From Phycisphaerae bacterium (lineage in GTDB: Bacteria > Planctomycetota > Phycisphaerae > Tepidisphaerales > Tepidisphaeraceae), in NCBI GenBank assembly GCA_030448225.1, contig JAUJNJ010000035.1, positions 1 to 52,887 on the forward strand: a DNA stretch of 52,887 nt, read 5' to 3'. Positions 9,313 through 17,421 of this stretch are shown one piece after another; the first letter of the stretch is position 1; every line of letters begins with the position of its first letter. Position numbers and translations under genes: made by a program. Below the pieces are notes generated by a model. It was not told the origin of the DNA. It saw only the letters and a program-made list of their open reading frames with translations, and ran no database searches.

Positions 9313-10040
9313 GCGTGTGGTTCCCTTCTCTGGCGTCGAGCCCGCGCGAAAGATGGCACAACCCGCCGCGCGGGTCAACCGCGGGGGCGACGGGCGGACG
9401 GATCGGCCAGGCCGCTCGCGCATGATCTCACGCCGATCCGGCTCGGCTGCCCGCGCGCTTCGCGTGGAGCCAACGCTGCGAAGGCGCGAGCCGCGACCCC
9501 GCCGTTTCCGCGAGACCGACCGGACCGAGTTCGTGCGAGGGGGAGCGTAAAAAGGAAACGGGCCGGAGGGGAGCCACCGCCTCCGACCCGTTCGAATGAT
9601 CTTCTCAAAGAAGATAGTACGCGATCGACGCGCGTCAATATCCATTCTTCAAGAAAATGACATCGACGCGCGGAAGCGCGGCGGCGACGCGCGGCCGCGG
9701 GCGGTGGGATCGAGCGTCGCGCGACTGTTTGGTGGTGCGGACCTCGTAGCGCGTGGTGCGGGCCGCGTCGTGAGTCGTGAGTCGTGCGGACCGCGTAATG
9801 CGCAGTGCGTAGTGCGTAGTGCGTAGTGCGTAAAGAGGAGAAGAGCGTCATCCCGCTGGGAGCGGTAGCGACCTGAGGGATCTCGGGATGGTGAGGCGCG
9901 TCCCTCCAGCCCGAGATCCCTCGTCGGCAAAGCCTCCTCGGGATGACGGGGTGGCCGCGACGGTGGACGATTTACTTTTACGCACTACGCACTACGCACC
10001 ACGCACTACGCATTACGCGACCCACATCACGCCCCGCTCT
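9313..10040. other. long intergenic region filled with repeats
   Basis: There are no supported genes in this stretch of about 730 bp. The first part (9313-9590) has ordinary GC-rich sequence. The second part (about 9740-10018) is built from 7-bp tandem units related to gtagtgc/gtcgtga and two nested inverted repeat pairs described separately. Apparent peptides of the type ALRTTHY are only the translation of the 7-bp period. Confidence 0.7.
9793..10018. repeat. nested inverted repeat: 7-bp tandem arms around a GTCATCCC palindrome
   Basis: The outer arms 9793-9834 and 9977-10018 are 42 bp each and inverted, with only two mismatches; each is a tandem array of gcgtagt-type heptamers. Inside them a second inverted pair, 9846-9889 and 9910-9947, starts and ends with gtcatccc/gggatgac and contains gagggatctcggg. 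The structure is a palindrome within a palindrome, with no coding capacity. Confidence 0.85.
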
Positions 10041-10910
10041 TCACGCCCCCCGCATCAGTTCCCTCAGCAGCGGCGCAATCTCGCCCCACACCTTCGGGTC
10101 GCGGGCGGCGTACACGAGGTTCGTCTTCAGCCAGTCCACCGGGTTGCCGATGTCGTGACGCTTCGAGCTCAGCACCACGCCATGCACCGCCTCGCGCTTC
10201 AGCAGGATTTGGATCGCGTCGGTGAGCTGGATCTCGCCGCCCTTGCCCGGCGGCGTCTCGGCGAGGCACTCGTGGATGCGCGGCGACAGCACGTACCGCG
10301 CGGCGATCGCCATCCGGCTCGGCGCCGACTCGGGCGACGGCTTCTCCACGAGCGCGTCGACCCTGATCAGCCCGTCGCCGACCGCCGCGCCGCCCACGAT
10401 GCCGTAGCGGCTGACCTTCTCGGCCGCCACCTCTTCCAGGCCGATCACCGACGTGCCGACCCGCTCGTACGCCGCCAACAGCTGCGCGGCGGGCGGCTCG
10501 CCGCCGCTGAAGATCGTGTCGCCGAGCATGCACAGGAACGGCTCGTTGCCGGTGTGGGCCCGCGCCATCATCACCGCGTGGCCGAGGCCGCGCTGCTCGC
10601 CCTGGCGCGTCGCGTGGATCGTCACGCGGCTCGTCAGCTCGGCGAGCGACGCCAGCAGCGACTGCTTCTTCCCCGCCGCCAGCCGGGCCTCGAGCTCGCC
10701 GTGGCGGTCGAAGTGATCCTCGATCGTCCCCTTGCCGCGCGACGTGATCAGCAGCACGTCGCTGATCCCTGCCGCCGCCGCCTCCTCGACCACGTACTGG
10801 ATCGTCGGCCGGTCGAGGATCGGCAGCAGCTCCTTCGGCACCGCCTTGGCGGCGGGCAACATCCGGGTCCCAAACCCGGCGGCGGGGATGACTGCTTTGC
10901 TGATGGTCAT
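10041..10910 (-). CDS. galU: UTP--glucose-1-phosphate uridylyltransferase
   Basis: This 289-residue protein is full length for bacterial GalU. The signature AAGFGTRMLPAAKAVPKELL (residues 10-29) is the nucleotide-binding loop with catalytic Arg and Lys; PTIQYVVEEAAAAGI follows, then EQRGLGHAVMMA (uridine contact), VEKPSPESAPS (sugar-phosphate Lys) and RHDIGNPVDWLKTNLVYA near the C terminus. It makes UDP-glucose from UTP and glucose-1-phosphate in the cytoplasm, the precursor for glycans and UDP-glucuronate. It is followed upstream on the same strand by a GxxExxY element and a GHMP kinase, suggesting one sugar-activation operon later interrupted by the element. Confidence 0.93.
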   Translation of the reverse strand: MTISKAVIPAAGFGTRMLPAAKAVPKELLPILDRPTIQYVVEEAAAAGISDVLLITSRGKGTIEDHFDRHGELEARLAAGKKQSLLASLAELTSRVTIHATRQGEQRGLGHAVMMARAHTGNEPFLCMLGDTIFSGGEPPAAQLLAAYERVGTSVIGLEEVAAEKVSRYGIVGGAAVGDGLIRVDALVEKPSPESAPSRMAIAARYVLSPRIHECLAETPPGKGGEIQLTDAIQILLKREAVHGVVLSSKRHDIGNPVDWLKTNLVYAARDPKVWGEIAPLLRELMRGA

Positions 10911-10928
10911 GGTTTCCGGGGTTGGAGC

Positions 10929-11447
10929 TTTGAACCGCGAAGGTCGCGAAGAACGCGAAGAAGTCAGTCAAGATGGATTGCGTTCATCGCTGTCCGACGC
11001 GGATCGGGCTGCCGTCTTGAGGACGAGCCGTTTGATGCCGTCCTTGAAGAGGACGACGTTGAAGTTGATCAGGAACGCGAGCGGGAGACGGCTCAGCGGA
11101 GGTACGTCAGGACCTGCCTCGAACACCGGGATCAACCGGTCCACCGCCTTCATCTCGACGATCACCCGCTTGTCGACGAGCAGGTCGAATCTGTAGCCGG
11201 CGTCGAGCCGGACGCCGTCGTAGACGACGGGCATCGGTACCTGCGTCTCCACCGTGTGCCCCCGACGTCGCAGTTCATAGGCGAGACAGATCTCGTACGA
11301 CGACTCCAGCAGCCCCGGCCCCAGCTTCGAGTGAACCCGAAACGCCGCGTCCACAGCGTCCTTACCGGTCGCCTCAATCTCGGCCGAAGTGCTCTCGCCG
11401 TAGCTCATCCTTGATCTTCCTTCGCGTTCTTCGCCCTTCGCGGTAAA
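10929..11447. mobile_element. GxxExxY element with inverted terminal arms
   Basis: The left arm 10929-10960 (tttgaaccgcgaagg then two more cgcgaag-type units) and the right arm 11416-11447 are inverted copies: reading inward, both give accgcgaagg...cgaagaacgcgaag with small gaps. Exactly one gene, of the GxxExxY family, lies between them, its start 8 bp from one arm and its stop 8 bp from the other. The unit sits cleanly between galU and the GHMP kinase gene. That it moves is inference from this architecture and from its relic at 45.3 kb. Confidence 0.7.
10968..11408 (-). CDS. GxxExxY protein, PD-(D/E)XK nuclease-like
   Basis: The start MSYGEST at 11408 is used rather than the upstream GTG inside the repeat arm. 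The 146-residue protein has the name-giving motif GPGLLESSYE (G32, E35, Y38). GYRFDLLVDKRVIVEMKAVD gives the D75 ... E85-x-K87 arrangement of the PD-(D/E)XK nuclease fold assigned to this family. The C-terminal KDGIKRLVL motif is also conserved. The biochemical role is not established; a nuclease-like active site inside an element flanked by inverted arms suggests a function in the element's own spread or maintenance, which is inference. The extra tail TAARSASDSDERNPS is longer than usual. Confidence 0.88.
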   Translation of the reverse strand: MSYGESTSAEIEATGKDAVDAAFRVHSKLGPGLLESSYEICLAYELRRRGHTVETQVPMPVVYDGVRLDAGYRFDLLVDKRVIVEMKAVDRLIPVFEAGPDVPPLSRLPLAFLINFNVVLFKDGIKRLVLKTAARSASDSDERNPS

Positions 11448-11460
11448 CAAAACAAAGACC

Positions 11461-12462
11461 TCACGCCTCGAAGATCATCGGCCGGACGATCTGGCAGCGG
11501 ATCTCGGCCAGGGCGTCGGTGAGCTGCTGGTAGTGGCGGCCGTCGCGGTAGTGGCCGCAGATCGCGCCGCCGGAGCCGCAGAACTTGGCGCTGGCGCCGG
11601 TGCGGCGCGCGACCTCGACCATCCGCAAATTCTCCGGCGCGATCGCCATGAACGTGCGGCGGAGGTCGAAGTTCGCGTTCGTGATCCGCGCCAGCTCGTC
11701 CCAGTCCCCCTTCATCAGCGCGTCGCGGCCGCGGTCGGTCAGCTCGCGGTAGGTCTGCATCGCCTGCACGACGGTCGGGTCGCCGCTGTTGAACAGCGCG
11801 CGGAGGTTGCGGTGCGGCACGTCGCTCACCTCGGCGCGGTCCGGGTCGTAGGCGACGTAGAGCGGCGGCAGCTTCGGCGGGTGCAGCGGCACGTACTCGC
11901 CGTAGCCGCGGCCGTCGAGCAGCGCCTTGTCGAAGTCCATGTAGACGACCCCCTCGTAGGTCTGGATCACGCGGTCCTGGAGTCCCGCGCTGATGCCGAG
12001 TTCCTCCCGCTCGACCGAGAGGATCAGCCCCGGCAGCAGGTGCAGCGGCACCTCGACCGAGTGGAACCGCATCAGCGCCCGCATCATCGCCCCGACGATC
12101 GCGCTGCTGCCGGACAGGCCCACGAGGCGGGGGATGTCGCTCTCGTAGCCGACGGTGTAGCTGCGGTCGCCGATCTCGATGTCGTGCGCGTGGCAGTAGT
12201 CGTGGAACTTCTTGATCGTCGCCTTGATGAGCCGCAGCCCGCCGTAGTACCCGTGGAGGCGCTGGTCGCGGAGGAACGACGTGACGCTGTCGAAGCGGGC
12301 GAGGTCGCCGTCGGTCGGCACGATCTCGAAGTGCGGGCTCTCCCACAGCCGGACGGTCGCCTTGAAGTTGCGGATGACGAACGAGATCGTCTTGCCGAAG
12401 TACCCGTCGGACGGGTTGCCGACGAGGCCGGCCCGGGCGTACGCGTGCGCGGTGATGATCAT
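11461..12462 (-). CDS. GHMP kinase, glucuronokinase-like
   Basis: The start MIITAHAYARAG at 12462 is chosen because the family motif ARAGLVGNPSDGYFGKTIS begins at once; an upstream in-frame GTG would add 16 unconserved residues. The 333-residue protein has the GHMP phosphate loop GLSGSSAIVGAMM near residue 119 and the C-terminal glycine motif AKFCGSGGAICG near residue 291. The N-terminal GNPSD-YFGKTIS motif is the one seen in plant glucuronokinases. Predicted activity is ATP-dependent phosphorylation of an uronic acid or similar sugar at C1, feeding the nearby UTP-dependent pyrophosphorylases. It lies just upstream of the GxxExxY element and galU, all on the minus strand. Confidence 0.85.
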   Translation of the reverse strand: MIITAHAYARAGLVGNPSDGYFGKTISFVIRNFKATVRLWESPHFEIVPTDGDLARFDSVTSFLRDQRLHGYYGGLRLIKATIKKFHDYCHAHDIEIGDRSYTVGYESDIPRLVGLSGSSAIVGAMMRALMRFHSVEVPLHLLPGLILSVEREELGISAGLQDRVIQTYEGVVYMDFDKALLDGRGYGEYVPLHPPKLPPLYVAYDPDRAEVSDVPHRNLRALFNSGDPTVVQAMQTYRELTDRGRDALMKGDWDELARITNANFDLRRTFMAIAPENLRMVEVARRTGASAKFCGSGGAICGHYRDGRHYQQLTDALAEIRCQIVRPMIFEA

Positions 12463-12503
12463 GGCGGTTCCGCGGGGTTTGGGGGACGTTCCGACAGAAA
12501 GAC

Positions 12504-12609
12504 GAACCACGGAGTCACGGAGTCACGGAGCCGGGACGGAGAGCAGGCGAAGCGTTAGGAAGCAAAACGATGTGTTCCCCCGAGTCGTCCCGCCGTGTGT
12601 CTCCGTGGT
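12504..12609. repeat. short inverted element with cacggagt arms
   Basis: The left arm gaaccacggagtcacggag (12504-12530, three units) faces the right arm at 12593-12609, which reads accacggagacacacgg on the other strand. The interior is about 60 bp with no gene. It is a small, degenerate member of the period-8 arm family. Confidence 0.65.
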
Positions 12610-12639
12610 AGAGAACTTCCTTTTCAGAGCTTCGACGAC

Positions 12640-12885
12640 TCAGGCGCCGCGGATCGGGGCGGCGTCGATGCGCGTGTCTCCGCTCGTCGCCGCGGCCGCC
12701 GCGAGTTCCGCGAGGGCGACGTGCGTCCGCACGGGCCGGCCGGTGCGGGCGTCGCCGCCGATGACGGGGACGCGCGCGGCCGCGCCGGCGTCGCTCATCC
12801 GCCGCAGGACGTACGCCGCCATCTCCGGCTCCAGTCGCAGGCCGAGGCGGTCGAGGAACAATCGTCGGACGTCGGCGGGGGTCAT
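12640..12885 (-). CDS. small hypothetical protein
   Basis: This 81-residue product begins MTPADVRRLFLDRLGLRLEP and is largely helical, with Ala/Arg-rich composition. No family, membrane segment or metal motif is recognised. The ATG at 12885 gives a conserved-looking amphipathic N-terminal helix. It lies between the GHMP kinase and the DUF6798-like gene on the same strand. With GC this high a chance frame of this length is possible. Confidence 0.4.
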   Translation of the reverse strand: MTPADVRRLFLDRLGLRLEPEMAAYVLRRMSDAGAAARVPVIGGDARTGRPVRTHVALAELAAAAATSGDTRIDAAPIRGA

Positions 12886-13048
12886 GTTCGCCTTCCGGTC
12901 GCAGGATCAGGTTCAGGTTCGCGCTGCGGCGCTGCGGCGCCGTCGGATTCCCCCGACGCACACCGGCGGGATTCCGCCCGCGGCTATCAGGTGCGACTCG
13001 ACGTCTTCGACGGATCCGACGGTCTGAATGACGGGAAGTCTTCCTTTT

Positions 13049-13072
13049 AGCCGCAGGCCCGAAGGGCCCGCT
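13049..13072. repeat. dispersed short repeat gccgcaggcccgaagggc, copy 1
   Basis: The 18-bp core gccgcaggcccgaagggc followed by a C-G-C-T end recurs at 33908-33930. This copy sits about 60 bp after the 3' end of the DUF6798-like gene. The function is unknown. Confidence 0.5.
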
Positions 13073-13133
13073 GCCGGTTGACTCGGTAAGCACTAACCGT
13101 CACGCCGCCCGCCGTGCGTCAAAGCGAACGGAT

Positions 13134-15019
13134 TTACCCGCCGGCCCGCGTCGACGTTGTCGTCGGCTCCGCCGCCGTTGGCACCGCGGCCGGCCGGGTC
13201 GCCGGGCTCATCGTTCGATGATACAGCCGGTAGCGCCCGCTGGCATGACGCAAACTTAACCCCGATCCGGGCGGCGGGTCGGCCGGGCCGCTCGTCACGA
13301 CGTAGTCCGCGTCGTAGCGGGCGGCCGTCTGCGCGAGATATGCCGGCGGTAACGACGCGTACCGCTCGCCGATCGCGCGGAGCGTCGGGCCCATGGATCG
13401 GGGGAGCGTCATCAGGTCGCCCTGCGCCAGCGCCGCCCGCAGGCGGTCGCGCCACTCCGGCAGTTCGCCGCTGAGCTGCGGGACGTTCTTGTAGTTCACC
13501 ACGATCGCCCGACGCGCCCGCAGGCGAAAGGACTGCTCCTCCGGCGGCACGAGAAAGACCGCATCCGTCGGCGTGTTCGCCCGCGCCCATTCCGCCAGCG
13601 CCACGTACGCCGGCGGGTCCGCCCGCACCGCGTCGATCGATAGCCCCAGCCGCGGCCACGCGAACGCCGTCAGCGCCGCCGCGCATCCCGCCACGACCCA
13701 CCGCGCCCGCGCCCCGGCACCCGCCGAAGCGCTCGCCCCGGCCGCCGGCCGCTCCGTCACGGCACCGAGCATGAGGGCCGTCATCAACAGGGCGAGGAGG
13801 ACCGCGGGCAGGTTCCGAAGCACGAGGTCGCCCGCCGCCGTGTCGCGTAGCGCGTCCCCGGCCGCGACGAGGAGCGCCATCATCACCACGACCGTGAGCG
13901 TCGCCGCCCACCGCTGCCGCTCGAGCAGGCCGGCCGCCGTCAGGAACCCCGCCGCCCCGATGCAGGCGAGCAGTTTGAGGTAGATGCTGAAGCGGTAGAG
14001 GTTGAACTGCACGAGCGTCTCGCTCACGAAGAACAGCCCCGCGCCCCCGAGCGCCACCGCCGTCACGAGGCAGAGCGTGCGGAACACGTCGCCGGCGCGC
14101 GATAGCTCCGGCGTCGGAGCCGCCCGCATCGCCCGGCCGAACTGCACGACCGCCAGCGGGAACGGCGCGAAGAAGACGAGCCACAGCGCCGGGTGCCAAC
14201 TCGTCGGGTGAAAGTGGTGGGGGTGGCGGAGGCGGACGAAGAGGTCGACGAACTCGGCCAGCGGGATCTTCGCGCGCGCGACAGCACCGTCGCCGCCGCC
14301 GGCGCGATGGCGGGGGCGCAGAGGACGAGCAGGGCGATCGTCCCCACGAGCCAGCCGCTCCCCGGCCGCCCGCGCCGCAGGATCTCGGCCGCGCTCAGCA
14401 CGCCCCACAGGCCGATCGCCATCAGCGCGTGGTTGATGTGGAACAGCCCGGCGATGCCGAGGCACAGCCCCGCCGCCCGCGGGCGGCCGGCGACCCAGAA
14501 GTAGATCCCCCACAGCATCGCCACGTTGGAGATGTTGCTCGGCAGGAACGAACTGTCCTGCAGGAAGTGGTACGACCCCAGCCGCCAGCCCGCCGCCCAG
14601 CAGGTAGAAGAGCGCGACCGAGACGGCGTAGGTGCCGACGGTGCCGCCGAGGCGGATCGTCAGCCGGTACCACGCGACGTGCTTCGCCGCCGCGCGAGCG
14701 CCACGTAGCCGATCAGGAACGCCGGCCCGATCACGCCCAGCCGCATCAGCAGGCCGCTGATGAAGTTGAACGCGTAGTGGTACTGAAGGGTCGAGTTCGT
14801 CCACCAGTCCCGCGCCAGCAGCGCCGGGTCTGACTGGCGGATCGCCGCCAGCAGGTAGACCGCGTGGTTCGACTCCCCGTACCGGTACCCGCGGACGCAG
14901 AGCGTGACGAGCACGCCGAAGAGGATCGGCAGGGCGGCCCCCGCCAGCGAGGCCGGCGTGCGGAGCGACGGGCGATCGAGCGGGAGCGGAATCGTCTCGG
15001 CGGGAACAACGGTGCTCAT
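13134..15019 (-). CDS. multi-pass membrane protein (DUF6798-like), frameshifts near 14.3-14.7 kb
   Basis: Joined length is about 628 residues. The N-terminal frame (15019 to about 14700) gives RGYRYGESNHAVYLLAAIRQ and DPALLARDWWTNSTLQYHYA, the hallmark of DUF6798-type integral membrane proteins with a GT-C-like first loop. Later frames continue with helices such as YAVSVALFYLLGGG, LCLGIAGLFHINHALMAIGL, LVFFAPFPLAVVQFGRA and LLALLMTALMLGAV, and a soluble C-terminal domain with NTPTDAVFLVPPEEQSFRL. Roughly ten membrane helices are present. The frame changes lie near 14700, 14580 and 14290. A role in cell-surface glycan or lipid transfer is inferred from fold and context only. Confidence 0.7.
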
Positions 15020-15139
15020 AAACCCCGGCCCGTGCGGCCGGCGGGGGAGTTATAGCAGAGACGCGACCGATTGCGGAGCGGGGGCCGTGCCGGCGGACGG
15101 CGGCAACCGGAGTGGCGATGGAGGTCCGGTGCGCGCGCC

Positions 15140-15686
15140 TCACGGCGAGGGCCGTGAGGCGGGGGCGACCAACCGACCGTAGGTGGCGAACGCCTTGTCG
15201 ACCGCTGCTTCGACAGCCATGTCCTGCTCGTCTTCCGTGCCAGTCTGCATGACCCGCACGAACCCGAGGATCTCGGCATCGGTGGATGCGTCGACGTAGC
15301 GTTTCATCAGGTCAGCCGTACGTAGCGGGTAGATCGCGGGCGCGCTCCCGTGGCTGCTGCCGATGCCGCGTCCGAAGGCGTTGAACATCGTGCCCTTCAT
15401 TGCGCCAGTCGCGCGGGACCACCACGCCCATCGTGGCGAGCCTGAGCTCGAGCGCCGACGGAACAATCTTTTCTGCCGACCTGAACCCGAAGACATAGTC
15501 CGTCCGCGACCGGTGAGAGCCGGTGACGGCGTCCACCCACCCGAGGTCTATGCCAGCCTCGCCGCCGGGAATCGTCAGCGACACGGCTACGGCGCAGAAG
15601 ACGAGAATCGCGGGCCGCGACAACCGGCGCCACCGACCTGGGGTGGCGGAGCCGTCCTCTCGCGGTTCGTATGCAATCGTCGGCAT
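15140..15686 (-). CDS. hypothetical protein with one N-terminal membrane segment, one frameshift
   Basis: The N-terminal frame starts at 15686 (MPTIAYEPRED) and contains one hydrophobic segment, AILVFCAVAVSLTIPGG, near residue 30. After about residue 95 (VVVPRDWR, near 15405) it loses sense, while the adjacent frame continues with GTMFNAFGRGIGSSHGSAPA and ends at 15140. Joined length is about 181 residues. The tail DEQDMAVEAAVDKAFATYGR looks like a normal amphipathic helix. No family is recognised. The protein is probably membrane-anchored with a large extracytoplasmic domain. Confidence 0.55.
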
Positions 15687-15847
15687 GCTGGGCCTTCGGG
15701 AGCCGCTCCGCTGCGCGCCATATCACAGGGAATCCGCGCCCGCCGCCTGATTCAATGTAGCCGAAGCCAACTGCGATCTCAGCGTCTCTCTCGGTCCGAT
15801 TCGCGCGCGCGAGCCGCTGACGGACTTCGGAGATGATCGCACGGCTT

Positions 15848-17082
15848 CTACTCCGACCGCCCCGGCCGCGCCGAGCCGATGCCCGGCGGCGTGGGGCGTT
15901 CGTCGTCGGCGGGGTCGATCGGGACGCGGCGCACGCGCTGGCCGATGCGGCAGACGACCTCGTAGGGGATCGTGTCGCTCCACTCGGCCAGGCGGTAGAC
16001 GCTGGCGGGGGAGAGCGGGTCGTTGTCGAGGAGCGTCACCTCGTCGCCCACGCGGGCGGCCGCCACGTCGGTGAGGTCGATCGTGGTCAGGTCCATGCTC
16101 ACCCGACCGACGACGGGGCGCGGGGACGCCGTGGATCATCACGACGGCGCGGTCGGAGAAGCTGCGCGGGTAGCCGTCGGCGTAGCCGACCGGGACGAGG
16201 CCGATCCGGCTGTCGCGCGCGGCCTTCCACGTCTGCCCGTAGCCGACGCCGACGCCGGCCCGCACGTCGCGGACGTTCACGAGCGGGGCCGTCCACTTCA
16301 TCACCGGGCGCAGCGGGCGGTCGAGCGCGCGCGCGCCGGCCGGGTCGATGCCGTACAGGCTGATGCCGGGGCGCACCATGTCCAGGTGCGTCTGCGGGTG
16401 GGCGAAGATCGCGCTGGAGTTGGCGGCGTGGCGGAGGAGGCGGCCGGCGTGGGCGAGCGCGTAGGCCTCGGTAGCGCGGTGGAAGCGAAGGAGTTGCACC
16501 CGCGTGAACGCGCTGTCGGGCTCGTCGGCGCGGGCGAAGTGGGTGGCGAGGCCGACGAGGCGCGGCGTCGCGCGACTCGATCTTGCGCAGCAGGTCCTCG
16601 CACCCGCCCGCGCAGACGCCGGAACGCGTCATCCCCGTGTCGACCATCACCTGCACGTTCGCCCGGCGGCCGCAGGCGACGGCGACGCGGGCGAGGTCGT
16701 CGGCGGCCGACGGGGCGCAGACCGTCAGCACCCACCCGTTGCGCACGGCCTGCTCCACCGCCTGCCGCTGGCGGCCGAGGTAGAGGTTCTCGATCGGGCG
16801 GAAGACGAGGATCGGCAACTGCGACGGGCTCGGCAACTCGGCCGCCTCGTCGATCGTGGCGACGGCCCGCGTCGACGGCCGGGCCCTCGATCTCCTCGCT
16901 GGAGAAGTTCGTCGCCGCGTCGGCCACGATCGCGCGCCGTGCCCGTAGGCGTCGGCCTTGACGATCGCGCACACCTTCACGCCCGGCCCGGCCAGCGCGC
17001 GGCGGAGCACCCGCACGTTGTGCAGGATCGCGCCGCGGCTGATCAATACGCGGGGTTCGCCCAGACTGGCCTTCGCATCCAT
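15848..17082 (-). CDS. alr: alanine racemase, several frameshifts
   Basis: Joined length is about 410 residues, normal for Alr, which makes D-alanine for peptidoglycan with PLP as cofactor. The start MDAKASLGEP at 17082 leads to VCAIVKADAYGHGA, where K42 is the PLP-binding lysine. MVDTGMTRSGV follows in the barrel, then in the next frame HLDMVRPGISLYGIDP, the catalytic tyrosine motif GVGYGQTW and LVPVGYADGYPRSFSDR. The C-terminal beta domain (DEVTLLDNDPLSPASVYRLA) is in another frame starting near 16100. Frame changes lie near 16920, 16860, 16570 and 16120. All active-site motifs survive, so sequence error is likelier than decay. Its upstream flank carries a G-rich tandem array. Confidence 0.85.
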
Positions 17083-17169
17083 GCGAGTCGTCCGTCCGTG
17101 TCGGTCGTGTGGCAATGAGTCGCGCCCGGTCGAACCGGCAGTATAGCAGGCGGGGTTGGGGAAAGGCGA

Positions 17170-17204
17170 GGGTGGAGGGTGGAGGGTGGAGGGTGGAAGG
17201 GTGG
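17170..17204 (+). repeat. G-rich heptamer array with G-quadruplex potential
   Basis: The unit ggtggag is repeated so that five GGG runs are separated by 4-5 bases (gggtggagggtggaggg and so on). It lies about 90 bp upstream of the alanine racemase start, on the strand opposite to the gene. It pairs loosely with the period-8 arm at 17277-17310. Confidence 0.6.
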
Positions 17205-17276
17205 CGCGCTCATTAGGGGCCTTGCCGTCTTCCTCCATCCTCTATTTCCGACCTCCGTCCTCGCCTTCTCCGACCT

Positions 17277-17310
17277 CCCTCCGTGTCTCCGTGTCTCCGT
17301 GGTTCAATTC
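17277..17310. repeat. single cacggaga-type arm
   Basis: On the minus strand this reads gaattgaaccacggagacac followed by another cacggag unit. It is an arm of the period-8 family. No matching inverted arm is found in this gap, so it may be a solo arm or one whose partner was replaced by the ggtggag array at 17170. Confidence 0.7.
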
Positions 17311-17421
17311 TTATCGGTCTACCAAGGGTCGACCCGAAGGCGGGATTAGCGTGCGGGTGACAACGTGCGGGCGGCACGTCACAATACGGGGCACACTCGT
17401 CCTGCCGAAGGGGTCGCCACG

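Larger units (their letters stand above)
17083..17421. other. intergenic region between alr and a divergent gene
   Basis: Apart from the G-rich array and the solo repeat arm, this gap has no supported gene. A promoter for the divergent pair is expected here, but no clear consensus is seen. Confidence 0.5.

Noticed and set aside
9776..10022. Possible CRISPR array (regular short repeats)
   Set aside because: The units are 7 bp, head to tail and without spacers, and the second block is the inverse of the first; no cas gene is near.
11533..12558. 341-residue open frame on the plus strand
   Set aside because: It is antisense to the GHMP kinase, which has clear family motifs; the shadow has only Ala/Val/Arg/Asp-rich sequence.
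15848..17082. alr as a true pseudogene
   Set aside because: PLP lysine, catalytic tyrosine and C-terminal domain are all conserved; the gene is normally essential; breaks resemble those in a dozen other genes.
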